Positions 6,826 through 12,897 of a stretch of 12,897 bases of DNA are shown piece by piece. The stretch is taken from contig CAKORS010000029.1 in assembly GCA_934101605.1 (NCBI GenBank), forward strand, positions 1 through 12,897, given 5' to 3'. The notes under the pieces were generated by a model. That model saw nothing but the letters and a program-made list of their open reading frames with translations. It was not told the DNA's origin and did no database searches. Positions within the stretch are counted from its first letter, which is position 1, and each line of letters opens with the position of its first letter. Both the position numbers and the translations under genes were made by a program. Origin of the DNA: an uncultured Bacilli bacterium (GTDB lineage: Bacteria > Bacillota_I > Bacilli_A > RF39 > UBA660).

Positions 6826-7745
6826 ATTTTGTCTCCTTGATAGATGTTTCTTTTTTTCATTTCTTTATCTATTTCGTTTAGAACAGTAAATTTTTTTACT
6901 AACCAGAATGGTTCAATTAAATCATCTATATTTGGGTCTCCAGTTATTCTATTTATAACTATATTTTCATTTAAGTATTCTAGTTCATTTACTACTATAT
7001 CAACATATTCTTCTTTAGTTAGTAAGTGAAAGTTTTTATCTTTATAAAGTTTTTCTAATTTTGTTTGTTTTAAGATATGTAACATATGAATTTTTATACC
7101 GTCTATATTTAGTTTATTTAAATATTTAGCTGTTTTTATCATCATATTTTTTGTTTCATATGGAAGACCATTTATTATATGAACTACTACTTTTATATTA
7201 TTTTTTTTAAGTAGTTTATAAGTTTTTAGAAAGTCTTTTTTTGTATATTTACAATTTATAAGTTTTAATGTTTTATTATGTATAGATTGTAGTCCTAGTT
7301 CTATGGTAAGATCTGTTTTTTTATTTAGATCTTTTAGGACTTCTAGGGCTTCTTTATTTATACAATCACATCTTGTTGCTATATTTATTCCTACTACATC
7401 TTTATAGGTTAATACTTCATAATAGTATTTTTTTAAATCATTTATATTTCCATACGTATTAGTTCCTGCTTGAAAGTATGCTATATATTTTGCTTTAGGC
7501 CATTTTTTTAACATCATATTTTTAACATCTGTAAATTGTTGTTTTAGTGGTTTTTTCTTATCTCCTGCAAAATCTCCACTTTGATTTTTACAATAGATAC
7601 AACCACCATATCCTTTTGTTCCATCAATATTAGGACAAGAACAACCTATATTTAAACTTACTTTAAATACTTTTGTATTGTATTTTTGTTTGTAATAATA
7701 ATCTAAAGTATAATATCTTTTGTTGGAGTTTGTATTTGTAAACAT
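6801..7745 (-). CDS. TIGR01212 family radical SAM protein (YhcC/YtqA-like)
   Basis: This is a radical S-adenosylmethionine enzyme of 314 residues. The N-terminal block CPNIDGTKGYGGCIYC (37-52) carries the cluster cysteines C37, C49 and C52 in the CX11CX2C spacing of the TIGR01212/YhcC group, and SGDFAG (56-61) follows as in that family. Further family features are IAYFQAGTNTYG, the GINIATRCDCI segment, LTIELGLQS and HIINGLPYET. An additional C35 is present. The reaction is unknown to me; the Elp3-like fold suggests an RNA-linked role, which is speculation. The start at 7745 is chosen because GGTGAT lies just upstream on the minus strand; a more upstream ATG at 7772 has none and would overlap the promoter. 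It is divergent from the leuS unit and convergent with the TM2 gene. Confidence 0.93.
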   Translation of the reverse strand: MFTNTNSNKRYYTLDYYYKQKYNTKVFKVSLNIGCSCPNIDGTKGYGGCIYCKNQSGDFAGDKKKPLKQQFTDVKNMMLKKWPKAKYIAYFQAGTNTYGNINDLKKYYYEVLTYKDVVGINIATRCDCINKEALEVLKDLNKKTDLTIELGLQSIHNKTLKLINCKYTKKDFLKTYKLLKKNNIKVVVHIINGLPYETKNMMIKTAKYLNKLNIDGIKIHMLHILKQTKLEKLYKDKNFHLLTKEEYVDIVVNELEYLNENIVINRITGDPNIDDLIEPFWLVKKFTVLNEIDKEMKKRNIYQGDKIKRYQLNK

Positions 7746-7762
7746 AAAATCACCTTTATAAA

Positions 7763-7771
7763 ATAATAACA
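7763..7771 (-). promoter_or_regulatory. Extended -10 promoter candidate of the radical SAM gene
   Basis: On the minus strand TGTTATTAT gives an extended -10 with hexamer TATTAT, 17 bases before the start codon at 7745. No good -35 is present at the usual distance. The leader would be only about ten bases and consist mostly of the binding site. Confidence 0.4.
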
Positions 7772-7807
7772 TAAACTTAAAAATTATGGAAATAGTTGTT
7801 TAATTTG

Positions 7808-7816
7808 TGCTATAAT
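7808..7816 (+). promoter_or_regulatory. Extended -10 promoter of the small membrane gene and leuS
   Basis: TGCTATAAT is a perfect extended -10 (hexamer 7811-7816). No recognisable -35 lies 17 bases upstream, which is usual for extended -10 sites. Transcription would start near 7823, leaving a leader of about 19 bases with GGAGG. There is no room for a T-box or other riboswitch before this operon. Confidence 0.6.
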
Positions 7817-7841
7817 TTATACGTAATGTTGGAGGTATTTT

Positions 7842-8219
7842 ATGAATAGATTTATTTTATGTTTAATTGAGTTTGTTTTAGCTTTTACTTTGGTTTATTT
7901 ATACCATAAATTATTTGTTGTTAAAAAGTATGAAAAAGATAAGAAAAAAGGTAAAGTTAAGAGTGGTGGTCGTAATAAGATTCCTTCAGAGATTTTATTA
8001 TTTTTAGGTCTTACAAAGTTAGATATTAAAGATGTTGATGATATTAAACTTCTTAATACATTAGCTATAGTTAATTCTATAGATGTAGGAGTTGTTTTAC
8101 TACTTACTGAATTAACTGATATTGTTGTATTAAAGTTTTTAATTGCAATAGTGGCAGTTTTAGTTATAATAGTTTGTAGTTATAAATTAGTGGCAAAGTT
8201 TTATATAAAGAAAAGGTGA
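7842..8219 (+). CDS. Small membrane protein upstream of leuS, unknown function
   Basis: The 125-residue protein has an N-terminal membrane segment (about residues 4-24, FILCLIEFVLAFTLVYLY). A strongly basic stretch KKYEKDKKKGKVKSGGRNK follows, probably cytoplasmic. Then comes an amphipathic part (LGLTKLDIKDVDDIKLLNTL), a moderately hydrophobic segment near 72-87 and a clear membrane segment near 95-117, ending FYIKKR. GGAGG (7831-7835) lies seven bases before ATG 7842. I do not recognise a family. The TGA stop (8217-8219) sits inside the ribosome binding site of leuS and one base before its apparent ATT start, so the two genes look translationally coupled. Confidence 0.8.
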   Translation: MNRFILCLIEFVLAFTLVYLYHKLFVVKKYEKDKKKGKVKSGGRNKIPSEILLFLGLTKLDIKDVDDIKLLNTLAIVNSIDVGVVLLLTELTDIVVLKFLIAIVAVLVIIVCSYKLVAKFYIKKR

Positions 8220-8220
8220 T

Positions 8221-10638
8221 ATTAGGTATGATTTTAAAGAGATAGAAAAGAAATGGCAAAAGTATTGGGATGATAACCATACTTTTTATACTGATGTATG
8301 GGATTTTTCAAAACCTAAGTATTATGTTTTAGATATGTTTCCTTATCCATCTGGTGTAGGACTTCATGCTGGACATCCTGAAGGGTATACTGCAACAGAT
8401 ATAGTTTCTCGTATGAAAAGGATGCAAGGGTATAATGTTTTACATCCAATGGGATTTGATTCTTTTGGACTTCCTGCTGAACAATATGCTGTTTCAACTG
8501 GTAAACATCCAAATGGATTTACTGAAAAGAATATTGAGTATTTTACTAAGCAATTAAAAGAATTAGGATTTGATTATGATTGGTCTAAAGAAGTTAGAAC
8601 AAGTGATCCTAAATTTTATAAATGGACACAATGGATATTTAAGAATTTATATAATGATGGTTATGCAAAATATGTTGATATGCCAGTTAATTGGTGTGAA
8701 GAGTTAGGAACAGTTTTATCAAATGATGAAGTAATTGATGGTAAAAGTGAAAGAGGGGGATATCCTGTTGTTCGTAAAAATATGAGACAATGTGTTATTG
8801 ATCAACCTTTATTTGCTGAGAGATTACTTGATGGTTTAGAGGAGATAGATTGGCCAGAGTCAACTAAGGAAATTCAAAGAAATTGGATTGGTAAGTCAAC
8901 TGGAGTAGAAGTTGATTTTAAAATAGTTGACGGAGGAAGATTTTCTATTTATACGACATGTATTGAGACTATTTATGGAATTACTTTTATGGTTTTAGCA
9001 CCAGATGGTGAATTAGTAAAAGAGCTTATGCCTAGAGTTAAAAATAGGGAAGAAGTAGAAAAATATATAGAAGAAACTAATAAAAAGTCTGATATTGATA
9101 GGACTGAGCTTAACAAAGGTAAAACTGGTTGTCCTTTGGAAGGGGTATATGCTATAAATCCTGTTAATGGAAAAGAAGTTCCAGTGTTTATTGGGGATTT
9201 TGTATTAGCAAATTATGGAACTGGTGCTGTTATGGCAGTTCCTACTCATGATCAAAGAGATTTTGAATATGCAAAAGCACATAATATTCCTATGATTCAA
9301 GTTATTGATGGAGAAGACTGCACAAATAAAGCTTTTGAAAAAGGAGATTATTTAGGTAAGGGATGTAAACTTATTAATTCTGATGAATTTACTGGTTTAA
9401 CAGTTGAAGAAGCCAAACCTTTAATTGCTAAAAAATTAGTTGATATGGGTGTTGGAAGAGAAAAAGTTAACTATAAAATGCGTGAATGGATTTTTGCTCG
9501 TCAAAGATATTGGGGAGAACCTGTTCCTATTGTTCATAAAGATATGGGTGGAGAATATGTTTTACCTGATGACGAGTTACCTCTTGTATTACCTGTTCTA
9601 GATGATTATCAAGGTCATAATGGAAAAGCTCCTTTGGAGAATGCTGTAGAATGGAAGAAATATGATAGAAATGGCGTTAAGGGTGTAAGAGAGACAAGTA
9701 CTATGCCTGGTAGTGCAGGATCTTCATGGTATTATTTAAGATATATAGATGCTGATAATGATAAGGAATTTGCAAATTATGAATTGTTAAAGCATTGGAT
9801 GCCAGTAGATTTATATGTTGGTGGTCCTGAACATGCTGTAGGACATTTAATGTATTCAAGAATTTGGAATAATTATTTATATGATAAAGGATTATCTCCA
9901 GTTAAAGAACCATTTAAAAAATTAGTTCATCAAGGTATGATTTTAGGATCTAATGGTATAAAGATGGGTAAACGTTATCCAGAATATGTTATAGATCCAA
10001 GCGATATTGTAAGAGAGTATGGTGCTGATACTTTAAGATTATATGAAATGTTTATGGGACCACTTGAGGCTTCTAAACCATGGAGTAATCAAGGAGTTGA
10101 AGGTGCTAAGAAATTTATAGATAGAGTTTATCGTTTAATTGTTGAATCTGGAAAAGTTAATGATTTAGAAAATCCTAGTTTAGATAAAATATATAATCAA
10201 ACTGTTAAGAAAGTAACTACAGATTTTGAAGCATTAGGATTTAATACTGCAATTAGTCAATTGATGATATTTATTAATGAATGTTATAAGAATGATATTA
10301 TTCCTTTGAAATATGCTGAAGGTTTTGTAAAACTTATGTATCCAATAACTCCTCATGTTGGAGAAGAAATGTGGGAGAAATTGGGTCATAATAATACTAT
10401 TGCATATGAAGAATGGCCAAAATATGATGAAAGCAAAATAGTTGATACTAGTGTTACTATAGCAGTATCTGTAAATGGTAAAGTTAGAGCTACTCTAGAA
10501 ACTCCTAAGGACATAGATGATGAAGAGTTGAAAAAATTAGCAATGGAAAATGATAATGTTAAACGTCATATAGATGGTAAAGAAATAGTTAAATTTATTG
10601 TGGTTAAGAATAAAATAGTAAATATTGTTGTTAGATAA
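8221..10638 (+). CDS. leuS: Leucyl-tRNA synthetase with apparent ATT start
   Basis: This class Ia aminoacyl-tRNA synthetase charges tRNA-Leu and edits mischarged tRNA; at about 805 residues the length is normal. The frame upstream of the first ATG (8335) is homologous: RYDFKEIEKKWQKYW and KYYVLDMFPYPSG are standard LeuRS N-terminal sequence. Between the in-frame stop TAA (8206-8208) and 8335 there is no ATG, GTG or TTG, so ATT 8221, next to AGGTGAT (8214-8220), is the best start. The HIGH motif is HAGH (49-52). The editing domain has TTCIET (245-250, usually TTRPDT) and keeps the essential Asp in THDQRDF (D344). Tryptophan-rich WIFARQRYWGEP is intact. The KMSKS loop reads KMGKR (581-585). A terminator overlaps the stop codon. 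Identity is certain; the start is less so. Confidence 0.95.
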   Translation: MRYDFKEIEKKWQKYWDDNHTFYTDVWDFSKPKYYVLDMFPYPSGVGLHAGHPEGYTATDIVSRMKRMQGYNVLHPMGFDSFGLPAEQYAVSTGKHPNGFTEKNIEYFTKQLKELGFDYDWSKEVRTSDPKFYKWTQWIFKNLYNDGYAKYVDMPVNWCEELGTVLSNDEVIDGKSERGGYPVVRKNMRQCVIDQPLFAERLLDGLEEIDWPESTKEIQRNWIGKSTGVEVDFKIVDGGRFSIYTTCIETIYGITFMVLAPDGELVKELMPRVKNREEVEKYIEETNKKSDIDRTELNKGKTGCPLEGVYAINPVNGKEVPVFIGDFVLANYGTGAVMAVPTHDQRDFEYAKAHNIPMIQVIDGEDCTNKAFEKGDYLGKGCKLINSDEFTGLTVEEAKPLIAKKLVDMGVGREKVNYKMREWIFARQRYWGEPVPIVHKDMGGEYVLPDDELPLVLPVLDDYQGHNGKAPLENAVEWKKYDRNGVKGVRETSTMPGSAGSSWYYLRYIDADNDKEFANYELLKHWMPVDLYVGGPEHAVGHLMYSRIWNNYLYDKGLSPVKEPFKKLVHQGMILGSNGIKMGKRYPEYVIDPSDIVREYGADTLRLYEMFMGPLEASKPWSNQGVEGAKKFIDRVYRLIVESGKVNDLENPSLDKIYNQTVKKVTTDFEALGFNTAISQLMIFINECYKNDIIPLKYAEGFVKLMYPITPHVGEEMWEKLGHNNTIAYEEWPKYDESKIVDTSVTIAVSVNGKVRATLETPKDIDDEELKKLAMENDNVKRHIDGKEIVKFIVVKNKIVNIVVR

Positions 10639-10659
10639 GAGTCATTTGACTCTTTTTTT
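10637..10659 (+). terminator. leuS terminator overlapping the stop codon
   Basis: AAGAGTC (10637-10643) pairs with GACTCTT (10648-10654) around ATTT and continues into a T run to 10659. The first two bases belong to the TAA stop. Confidence 0.88.
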
Positions 10660-10706
10660 GATATTTTTTTTAAGTCTATATTGTTATTCTTATATTGGTG
10701 ATTAGA

Positions 10707-10874
10707 TTGAGGGTTAAGTTATTTGATTGTGAAAGTGAAAAGGATTTAGAGGATGAAATTAATGATTTTTTGGATGATGATAAGGAACTTATTGATATTA
10801 AGTATCAAGTTGGGGTATCTATTTTTTCTGAAGAGCAGGTGTATTGTTTTTCTGCACTTATTTTGTATAAATGA
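10707..10874 (+). CDS. cse60: Cse60-like small sporulation protein
   Basis: This 55-residue reading frame starts with TTG (10707) behind TTGGTGAT, about nine bases from GG, and ends in TGA. The protein has a short beta start MRVKLFD, an acidic helix (ESEKDLEDEINDFLDDDKEL), then IDIKYQVGVSIFSEE and the ending YCFSALILYK. The order KLF, E-DLE-EIN-FL, IDIKY and SALI-YK matches what I recall of the Spore_Cse60 family (PF10957), whose B. subtilis member is made under sporulation control; its function is not known to me. It is easy to miss because it is short and uses TTG. It stands alone between the leuS terminator and the sortase promoter. No clear sigma-E or sigma-G promoter was found in front of it. 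Confidence 0.78.
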   Translation: MRVKLFDCESEKDLEDEINDFLDDDKELIDIKYQVGVSIFSEEQVYCFSALILYK

Positions 10875-10898
10875 TTTGATCTTTAGGTTTCTTTTATA

Positions 10899-10927
10899 TT
10901 GAACTTATTTTTAATAATTGGTATAAT
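10899..10927 (+). promoter_or_regulatory. Sigma-A promoter of the sortase gene pair
   Basis: TTGAAC (10899-10904) and TATAAT (10922-10927) are 17 bases apart, and TGG directly before the hexamer makes an extended -10. Transcription would start near 10934, about 29 bases before the ATG at 10963. Confidence 0.75.
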
Positions 10928-10962
10928 AATTATTAGAGTAGAGGGTTGTTTAGGTGATGTTT

Positions 10963-11616
10963 ATGAAAAAATCTAAAGTTAGTAATAGATTTATAGTATT
11001 TATAGGATTATTAATAGTTTTTCTTGGATTTTGTATTGTATTTCGAGATTATTTAAAATCTAAAAAAGATGATGTTTATGAAAAGATGTATTTTACTTTA
11101 ACTGATCAACCTACGTATACTGAGTCAGGAACTGTAGAAGATGAAGAGGTTTTAAATGATGTAGAAGTAAATGATTCTGGAGAAGAGGTTTTTATTGATA
11201 AGGATTATTATGTTGGTAGGATTGAAATACCTAAGATAGGACTTGTTAAGGGATTTTGTGATGTTAATTCTAAGTGGAATGATGTTTCTAAAAATGTTGC
11301 TGTTATGCAAAACTCTAGGTATCCAGATATAGATAGAGGTAATCTTATATTAGTTGCTCATGCTGGTAGTGCTTGGAATAGTTTTTTTGGTAAATTATAT
11401 CAACTTAATAAAAGTGATTTGGCTTATGTTTATTATAAAAATTATAAATATACTTATAAACTTGTAAATGTGTATGATGTTGATAAGACAGGGTATGTTA
11501 AGATTTATAGAGATAAATCTAAAACTACTTTAACTCTTATTACATGTACACAGAATAATATGAAAAAGCAACAGACAGTTTATATAATGGAGCTTATTGG
11601 TAAAGAAAGTGTATAA
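10963..11616 (+). CDS. Sortase family transpeptidase
   Basis: This is a membrane-anchored cysteine transpeptidase of 217 residues. A basic start and a single N-terminal membrane segment (about residues 9-28, FIVFIGLLIVFLGFCIVF) are followed by an acidic linker (about 50-80) and the sortase beta-barrel from YVGRIEIPKIGL. The catalytic His is H133 in LVAHAGSAW and the catalytic Cys is C195 in TLTLITCTQ. After the cysteine the sequence runs QNNMKKQQTVYIMEL, where an arginine is normally expected; none is present there. ATG 10963 is supported by AGGTGAT at the right spacing; GTG 10954 and ATG 10957 overlap it. The class is not assigned. No LPXTG-type substrate is visible in this window. It forms a pair with the five-TM gene downstream. 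Confidence 0.9.
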   Translation: MKKSKVSNRFIVFIGLLIVFLGFCIVFRDYLKSKKDDVYEKMYFTLTDQPTYTESGTVEDEEVLNDVEVNDSGEEVFIDKDYYVGRIEIPKIGLVKGFCDVNSKWNDVSKNVAVMQNSRYPDIDRGNLILVAHAGSAWNSFFGKLYQLNKSDLAYVYYKNYKYTYKLVNVYDVDKTGYVKIYRDKSKTTLTLITCTQNNMKKQQTVYIMELIGKESV

Positions 11617-11642
11617 AAAGAATTAAGAATGGAGGTAATATA

Positions 11643-12482
11643 ATGGAAGAGATGTCGTTTTTTGATAGATTAGTAGAATTATCAAGAATTGTTACTTCAT
11701 CATTTTTCTTCGTAATATTATTAATTACTTGTATTCTTACTATTATTGCTTTAGTAGTTAATAGAAAATTTAATAATCGTAAAGTTAAGATTATAATGTC
11801 TATTAGTTATATTTGTATATTTTTGTTTATATTTATTAGATATAGCTCTGCTTTATCTAAAATAGGTGATAGTTTAGTTGAACAAATAATGTCTTTACTT
11901 TATTTTCCTAATGCTATTACTTATTTAGGTGTAATTTGTGTTACTTTTATATTACTTATATTTACTATAATATTTAGAAAGAGTAAGTTTATTAGATATT
12001 CTAATATATTTGTTTTTATTTTTTTAGTATTTTTATTTGTATTAACTTTAGATGTTATTACTACTAATAATATTGATATATATTCTAATATCGCAGTATA
12101 TTCTAATAAGACTTTAGTTGTTTTAATACAATCAACGATGGGTGTTTTTGGAATATGGATAATAACTTTAATAATAGATTTCATAGCAGGACTTATTGTT
12201 AATAGGGGAAGTTCTAAAAATGATCAGTTTGTTAAAGATATAGTAGTAGAGGAAAATATTATAGAAGATGATACTAAACCTTTAGTAACGGTTGTAGAGG
12301 ATGAAAATATAGAAAATCTAAAAAAGAAGACTAAACAAAAAAGTAATGATAAAAATAAAATAAAAGATATAAATAAAACAAATGATTTTAATGAGGTTTT
12401 ATCTGATGAAGATTTTAATAAGAGTTTTAATTTGGGTAAGAAAAGTGCTTATGATAAATATATAGATTTTATTAATAAATGA
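11643..12482 (+). CDS. Five-TM membrane protein with charged C-terminal tail, unknown function
   Basis: The 279-residue protein has five predicted membrane segments at about residues 18-39, 50-65, 92-111, 121-138 and 157-185. A hydrophilic tail from about 188 to the end follows, very rich in Lys, Asp, Asn and Glu (for example KKKTKQKSNDKNKIKDINK). An odd number of segments with basic loops (RKFNNRKVK, FRKSKFIR) suggests an outside N-terminus and a cytoplasmic tail. I recognise no family. GGAGG (11632-11636) precedes ATG 11643, 26 bases after the sortase stop, and the two share a promoter and a terminator. A role with the sortase is only inference from this pairing. Confidence 0.85.
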   Translation: MEEMSFFDRLVELSRIVTSSFFFVILLITCILTIIALVVNRKFNNRKVKIIMSISYICIFLFIFIRYSSALSKIGDSLVEQIMSLLYFPNAITYLGVICVTFILLIFTIIFRKSKFIRYSNIFVFIFLVFLFVLTLDVITTNNIDIYSNIAVYSNKTLVVLIQSTMGVFGIWIITLIIDFIAGLIVNRGSSKNDQFVKDIVVEENIIEDDTKPLVTVVEDENIENLKKKTKQKSNDKNKIKDINKTNDFNEVLSDEDFNKSFNLGKKSAYDKYIDFINK

Positions 12483-12487
12483 TAATA

Positions 12488-12524
12488 AAAAAATACTAAT
12501 TTCTTTAAGAAATTAGTATTTTTT
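12488..12524. terminator. Strong bidirectional terminator
   Basis: A 16-bp perfect stem (AAAAAATACTAATTTC with GAAATTAGTATTTTTT) closes a five-base loop TTTAA. It lies between convergent genes, starts five bases after the upstream stop and overlaps the minus-strand stop codon at 12523-12525. Confidence 0.9.
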
Positions 12525-12726
12525 ACATCATATAAAGACTTGATTTATAGTTATTAGGATTATTCATATTTAAGTTATTTTCTAATGTTTTTACTTTATC
12601 TTCTAATGTTTTTATTCTATTTTCTAATTCATTTATTTTGCTTTGATTATAATTTGGATCATTTGGCATATAAAAAGGATTATACATTTGATTTGGTGGC
12701 ATCATAAATGGTATTTGATTATTCAT
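12523..12726 (-). CDS. Small Asn/Met/Pro-rich coiled-coil protein, unknown function
   Basis: The 67-residue protein has a low-complexity start rich in Met, Pro, Asn and Tyr (MNNQIPFMMPPNQMYNPFYM). A coiled-coil of about 28 residues follows, with leucine/isoleucine heptads (INELENRIKTLEDKVKTLEN), and the tail is asparagine-rich and ends SSLYMM. There is no signal peptide or membrane segment. AAGGAGG lies six bases before the ATG on the minus strand, a strong site. I recognise no family. The composition and short coiled-coil recall small spore coat-like proteins, and the genome carries sporulation genes, but this is speculation. It is divergent from trmB and convergent with the sortase operon. 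Confidence 0.8.
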   Translation of the reverse strand: MNNQIPFMMPPNQMYNPFYMPNDPNYNQSKINELENRIKTLEDKVKTLENNLNMNNPNNYKSSLYMM

Positions 12727-12759
12727 AGTTTTCCTCCTTATTATATATTATGATAAATG

Positions 12760-12788
12760 TTTATTTTATTGATTATTTATAGTATAAT
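12760..12788 (+). promoter_or_regulatory. Candidate trmB promoter
   Basis: TATAAT (12783-12788) lies 16 bases before the ATG; the hexamer 17 bases upstream is TTTATT (12760-12765), a weak -35. The surroundings are extremely AT-rich, so chance is possible. The leader would be about ten bases and hold only the binding site GGTGAAG. Confidence 0.4.
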
Positions 12789-12804
12789 TTATTTGGTGAA
12801 GTTT

Positions 12805-12897
12805 ATGAGACTTAGAAATGTAAAAAATAAATTTGATATTTTAAATGATAGTGATATTTTTATTAGTGATCCTACTAAATATAGGGGAGAATGGAAT
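12805..12897 (+). CDS. trmB: tRNA (guanine-46-N7)-methyltransferase, N-terminal fragment
   Basis: The window ends after 31 codons. The visible start MRLRNVKNKFDILNDSDIFI followed by SDPTKYRGEWN matches the TrmB N-terminus (in B. subtilis MRMRHKPWADDFLAENADIA, then ISNPADYKGKWN, from memory). The enzyme methylates G46 of tRNAs using S-adenosylmethionine; the Rossmann fold with its GxGxG motif lies beyond the window. GGTGAAG (12795-12801) precedes ATG 12805 at the usual distance. Divergent from the small coiled-coil gene. Confidence 0.85.
   Translation, partial: MRLRNVKNKFDILNDSDIFISDPTKYRGEWN

Noticed and set aside
6844..7029. Open frame on the plus strand opposite the radical SAM gene
   Set aside because: It is the complement of a conserved enzyme and only reflects low GC and Phe/Ser-rich antisense codons.
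8228..8245. ATG close to the leuS binding site
   Set aside because: It is out of frame with LeuRS and meets a TAG after five codons, so it cannot start leuS without a frameshift; the frame upstream of 8335 already matches LeuRS without one.
8315..8512. Minus-strand open frame opposite the start of leuS
   Set aside because: It is antisense to the LeuRS HIGH region and has no start signals.
10660..10706. Sporulation-type promoter before the Cse60-like gene
   Set aside because: TCTATATT and TATATT are present but the spacing does not fit sigma-E, sigma-F or sigma-G patterns, and such AT-rich strings are common by chance.
11921..12184. Minus-strand open frame inside the five-TM gene
   Set aside because: The plus-strand gene has a binding site, membrane topology and operon context; this one has none.

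Overview
This is a very AT-rich stretch of chromosome (GC by eye somewhat below 30%) from a Bacillota-type bacterium. The genes use the standard bacterial code: several end in TGA and tryptophan is TGG, so this is not a mycoplasma-type code. Shine-Dalgarno sites of the AGGTGAT or GGAGG type precede most genes. Sigma-G, a YlmC/YmxH-type PRC-barrel protein and a Cse60-like protein point to an endospore-forming ancestry. A T-box leader, a sortase and a BspA-type leucine-rich surface protein fit a gut-associated Bacilli or Clostridia lineage. The lineage is an inference; no rRNA or other phylogenetic marker was compared.

Layout. 1-2115: the 3' part of a BspA-like surface protein with 18 LRR units and its terminator. 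2130-4599: sigG, ylmC, lspA and an rluD-type pseudouridine synthase, a compressed version of the B. subtilis sigG-ylmC-...-lspA-ylyB neighbourhood. 4596-6825: a consensus promoter, a T-box riboswitch with an AAC (Asn) specifier, asnS, a 58-residue membrane peptide, a zinc-ribbon/TM2 protein, and a terminator shared with the convergent gene. 6801-7745 (minus): a TIGR01212/YhcC-type radical SAM protein, divergent from the next unit. 7808-10659: a small membrane protein and leuS, which has no ATG/GTG/TTG start and appears to start at ATT, then a terminator. 10707-10874: a Cse60-like gene of 55 codons. 10899-12524: promoter, sortase, a five-TM protein of unknown function, and a shared terminator. 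12523-12726 (minus): a small Asn/Met/Pro-rich coiled-coil protein. 12805-12897: the start of trmB.

Most of the content is housekeeping: translation (AsnRS, LeuRS, RluD, TrmB), lipoprotein processing (LspA), sporulation (SigG, YlmC, Cse60) and the cell surface (BspA-like protein, sortase). No mobile element, CRISPR array, tRNA or rRNA gene was seen, and I found no convincing new defence or mobile system. The points most worth a second look are the apparent AUU start of leuS directly behind a small membrane gene, the altered KMSKS and editing-site signatures of LeuRS, the alternating two-unit repeat structure of the surface protein, a sortase without an obvious catalytic arginine, and a run of promoters placed so close to their genes that the leaders are little more than a ribosome binding site.
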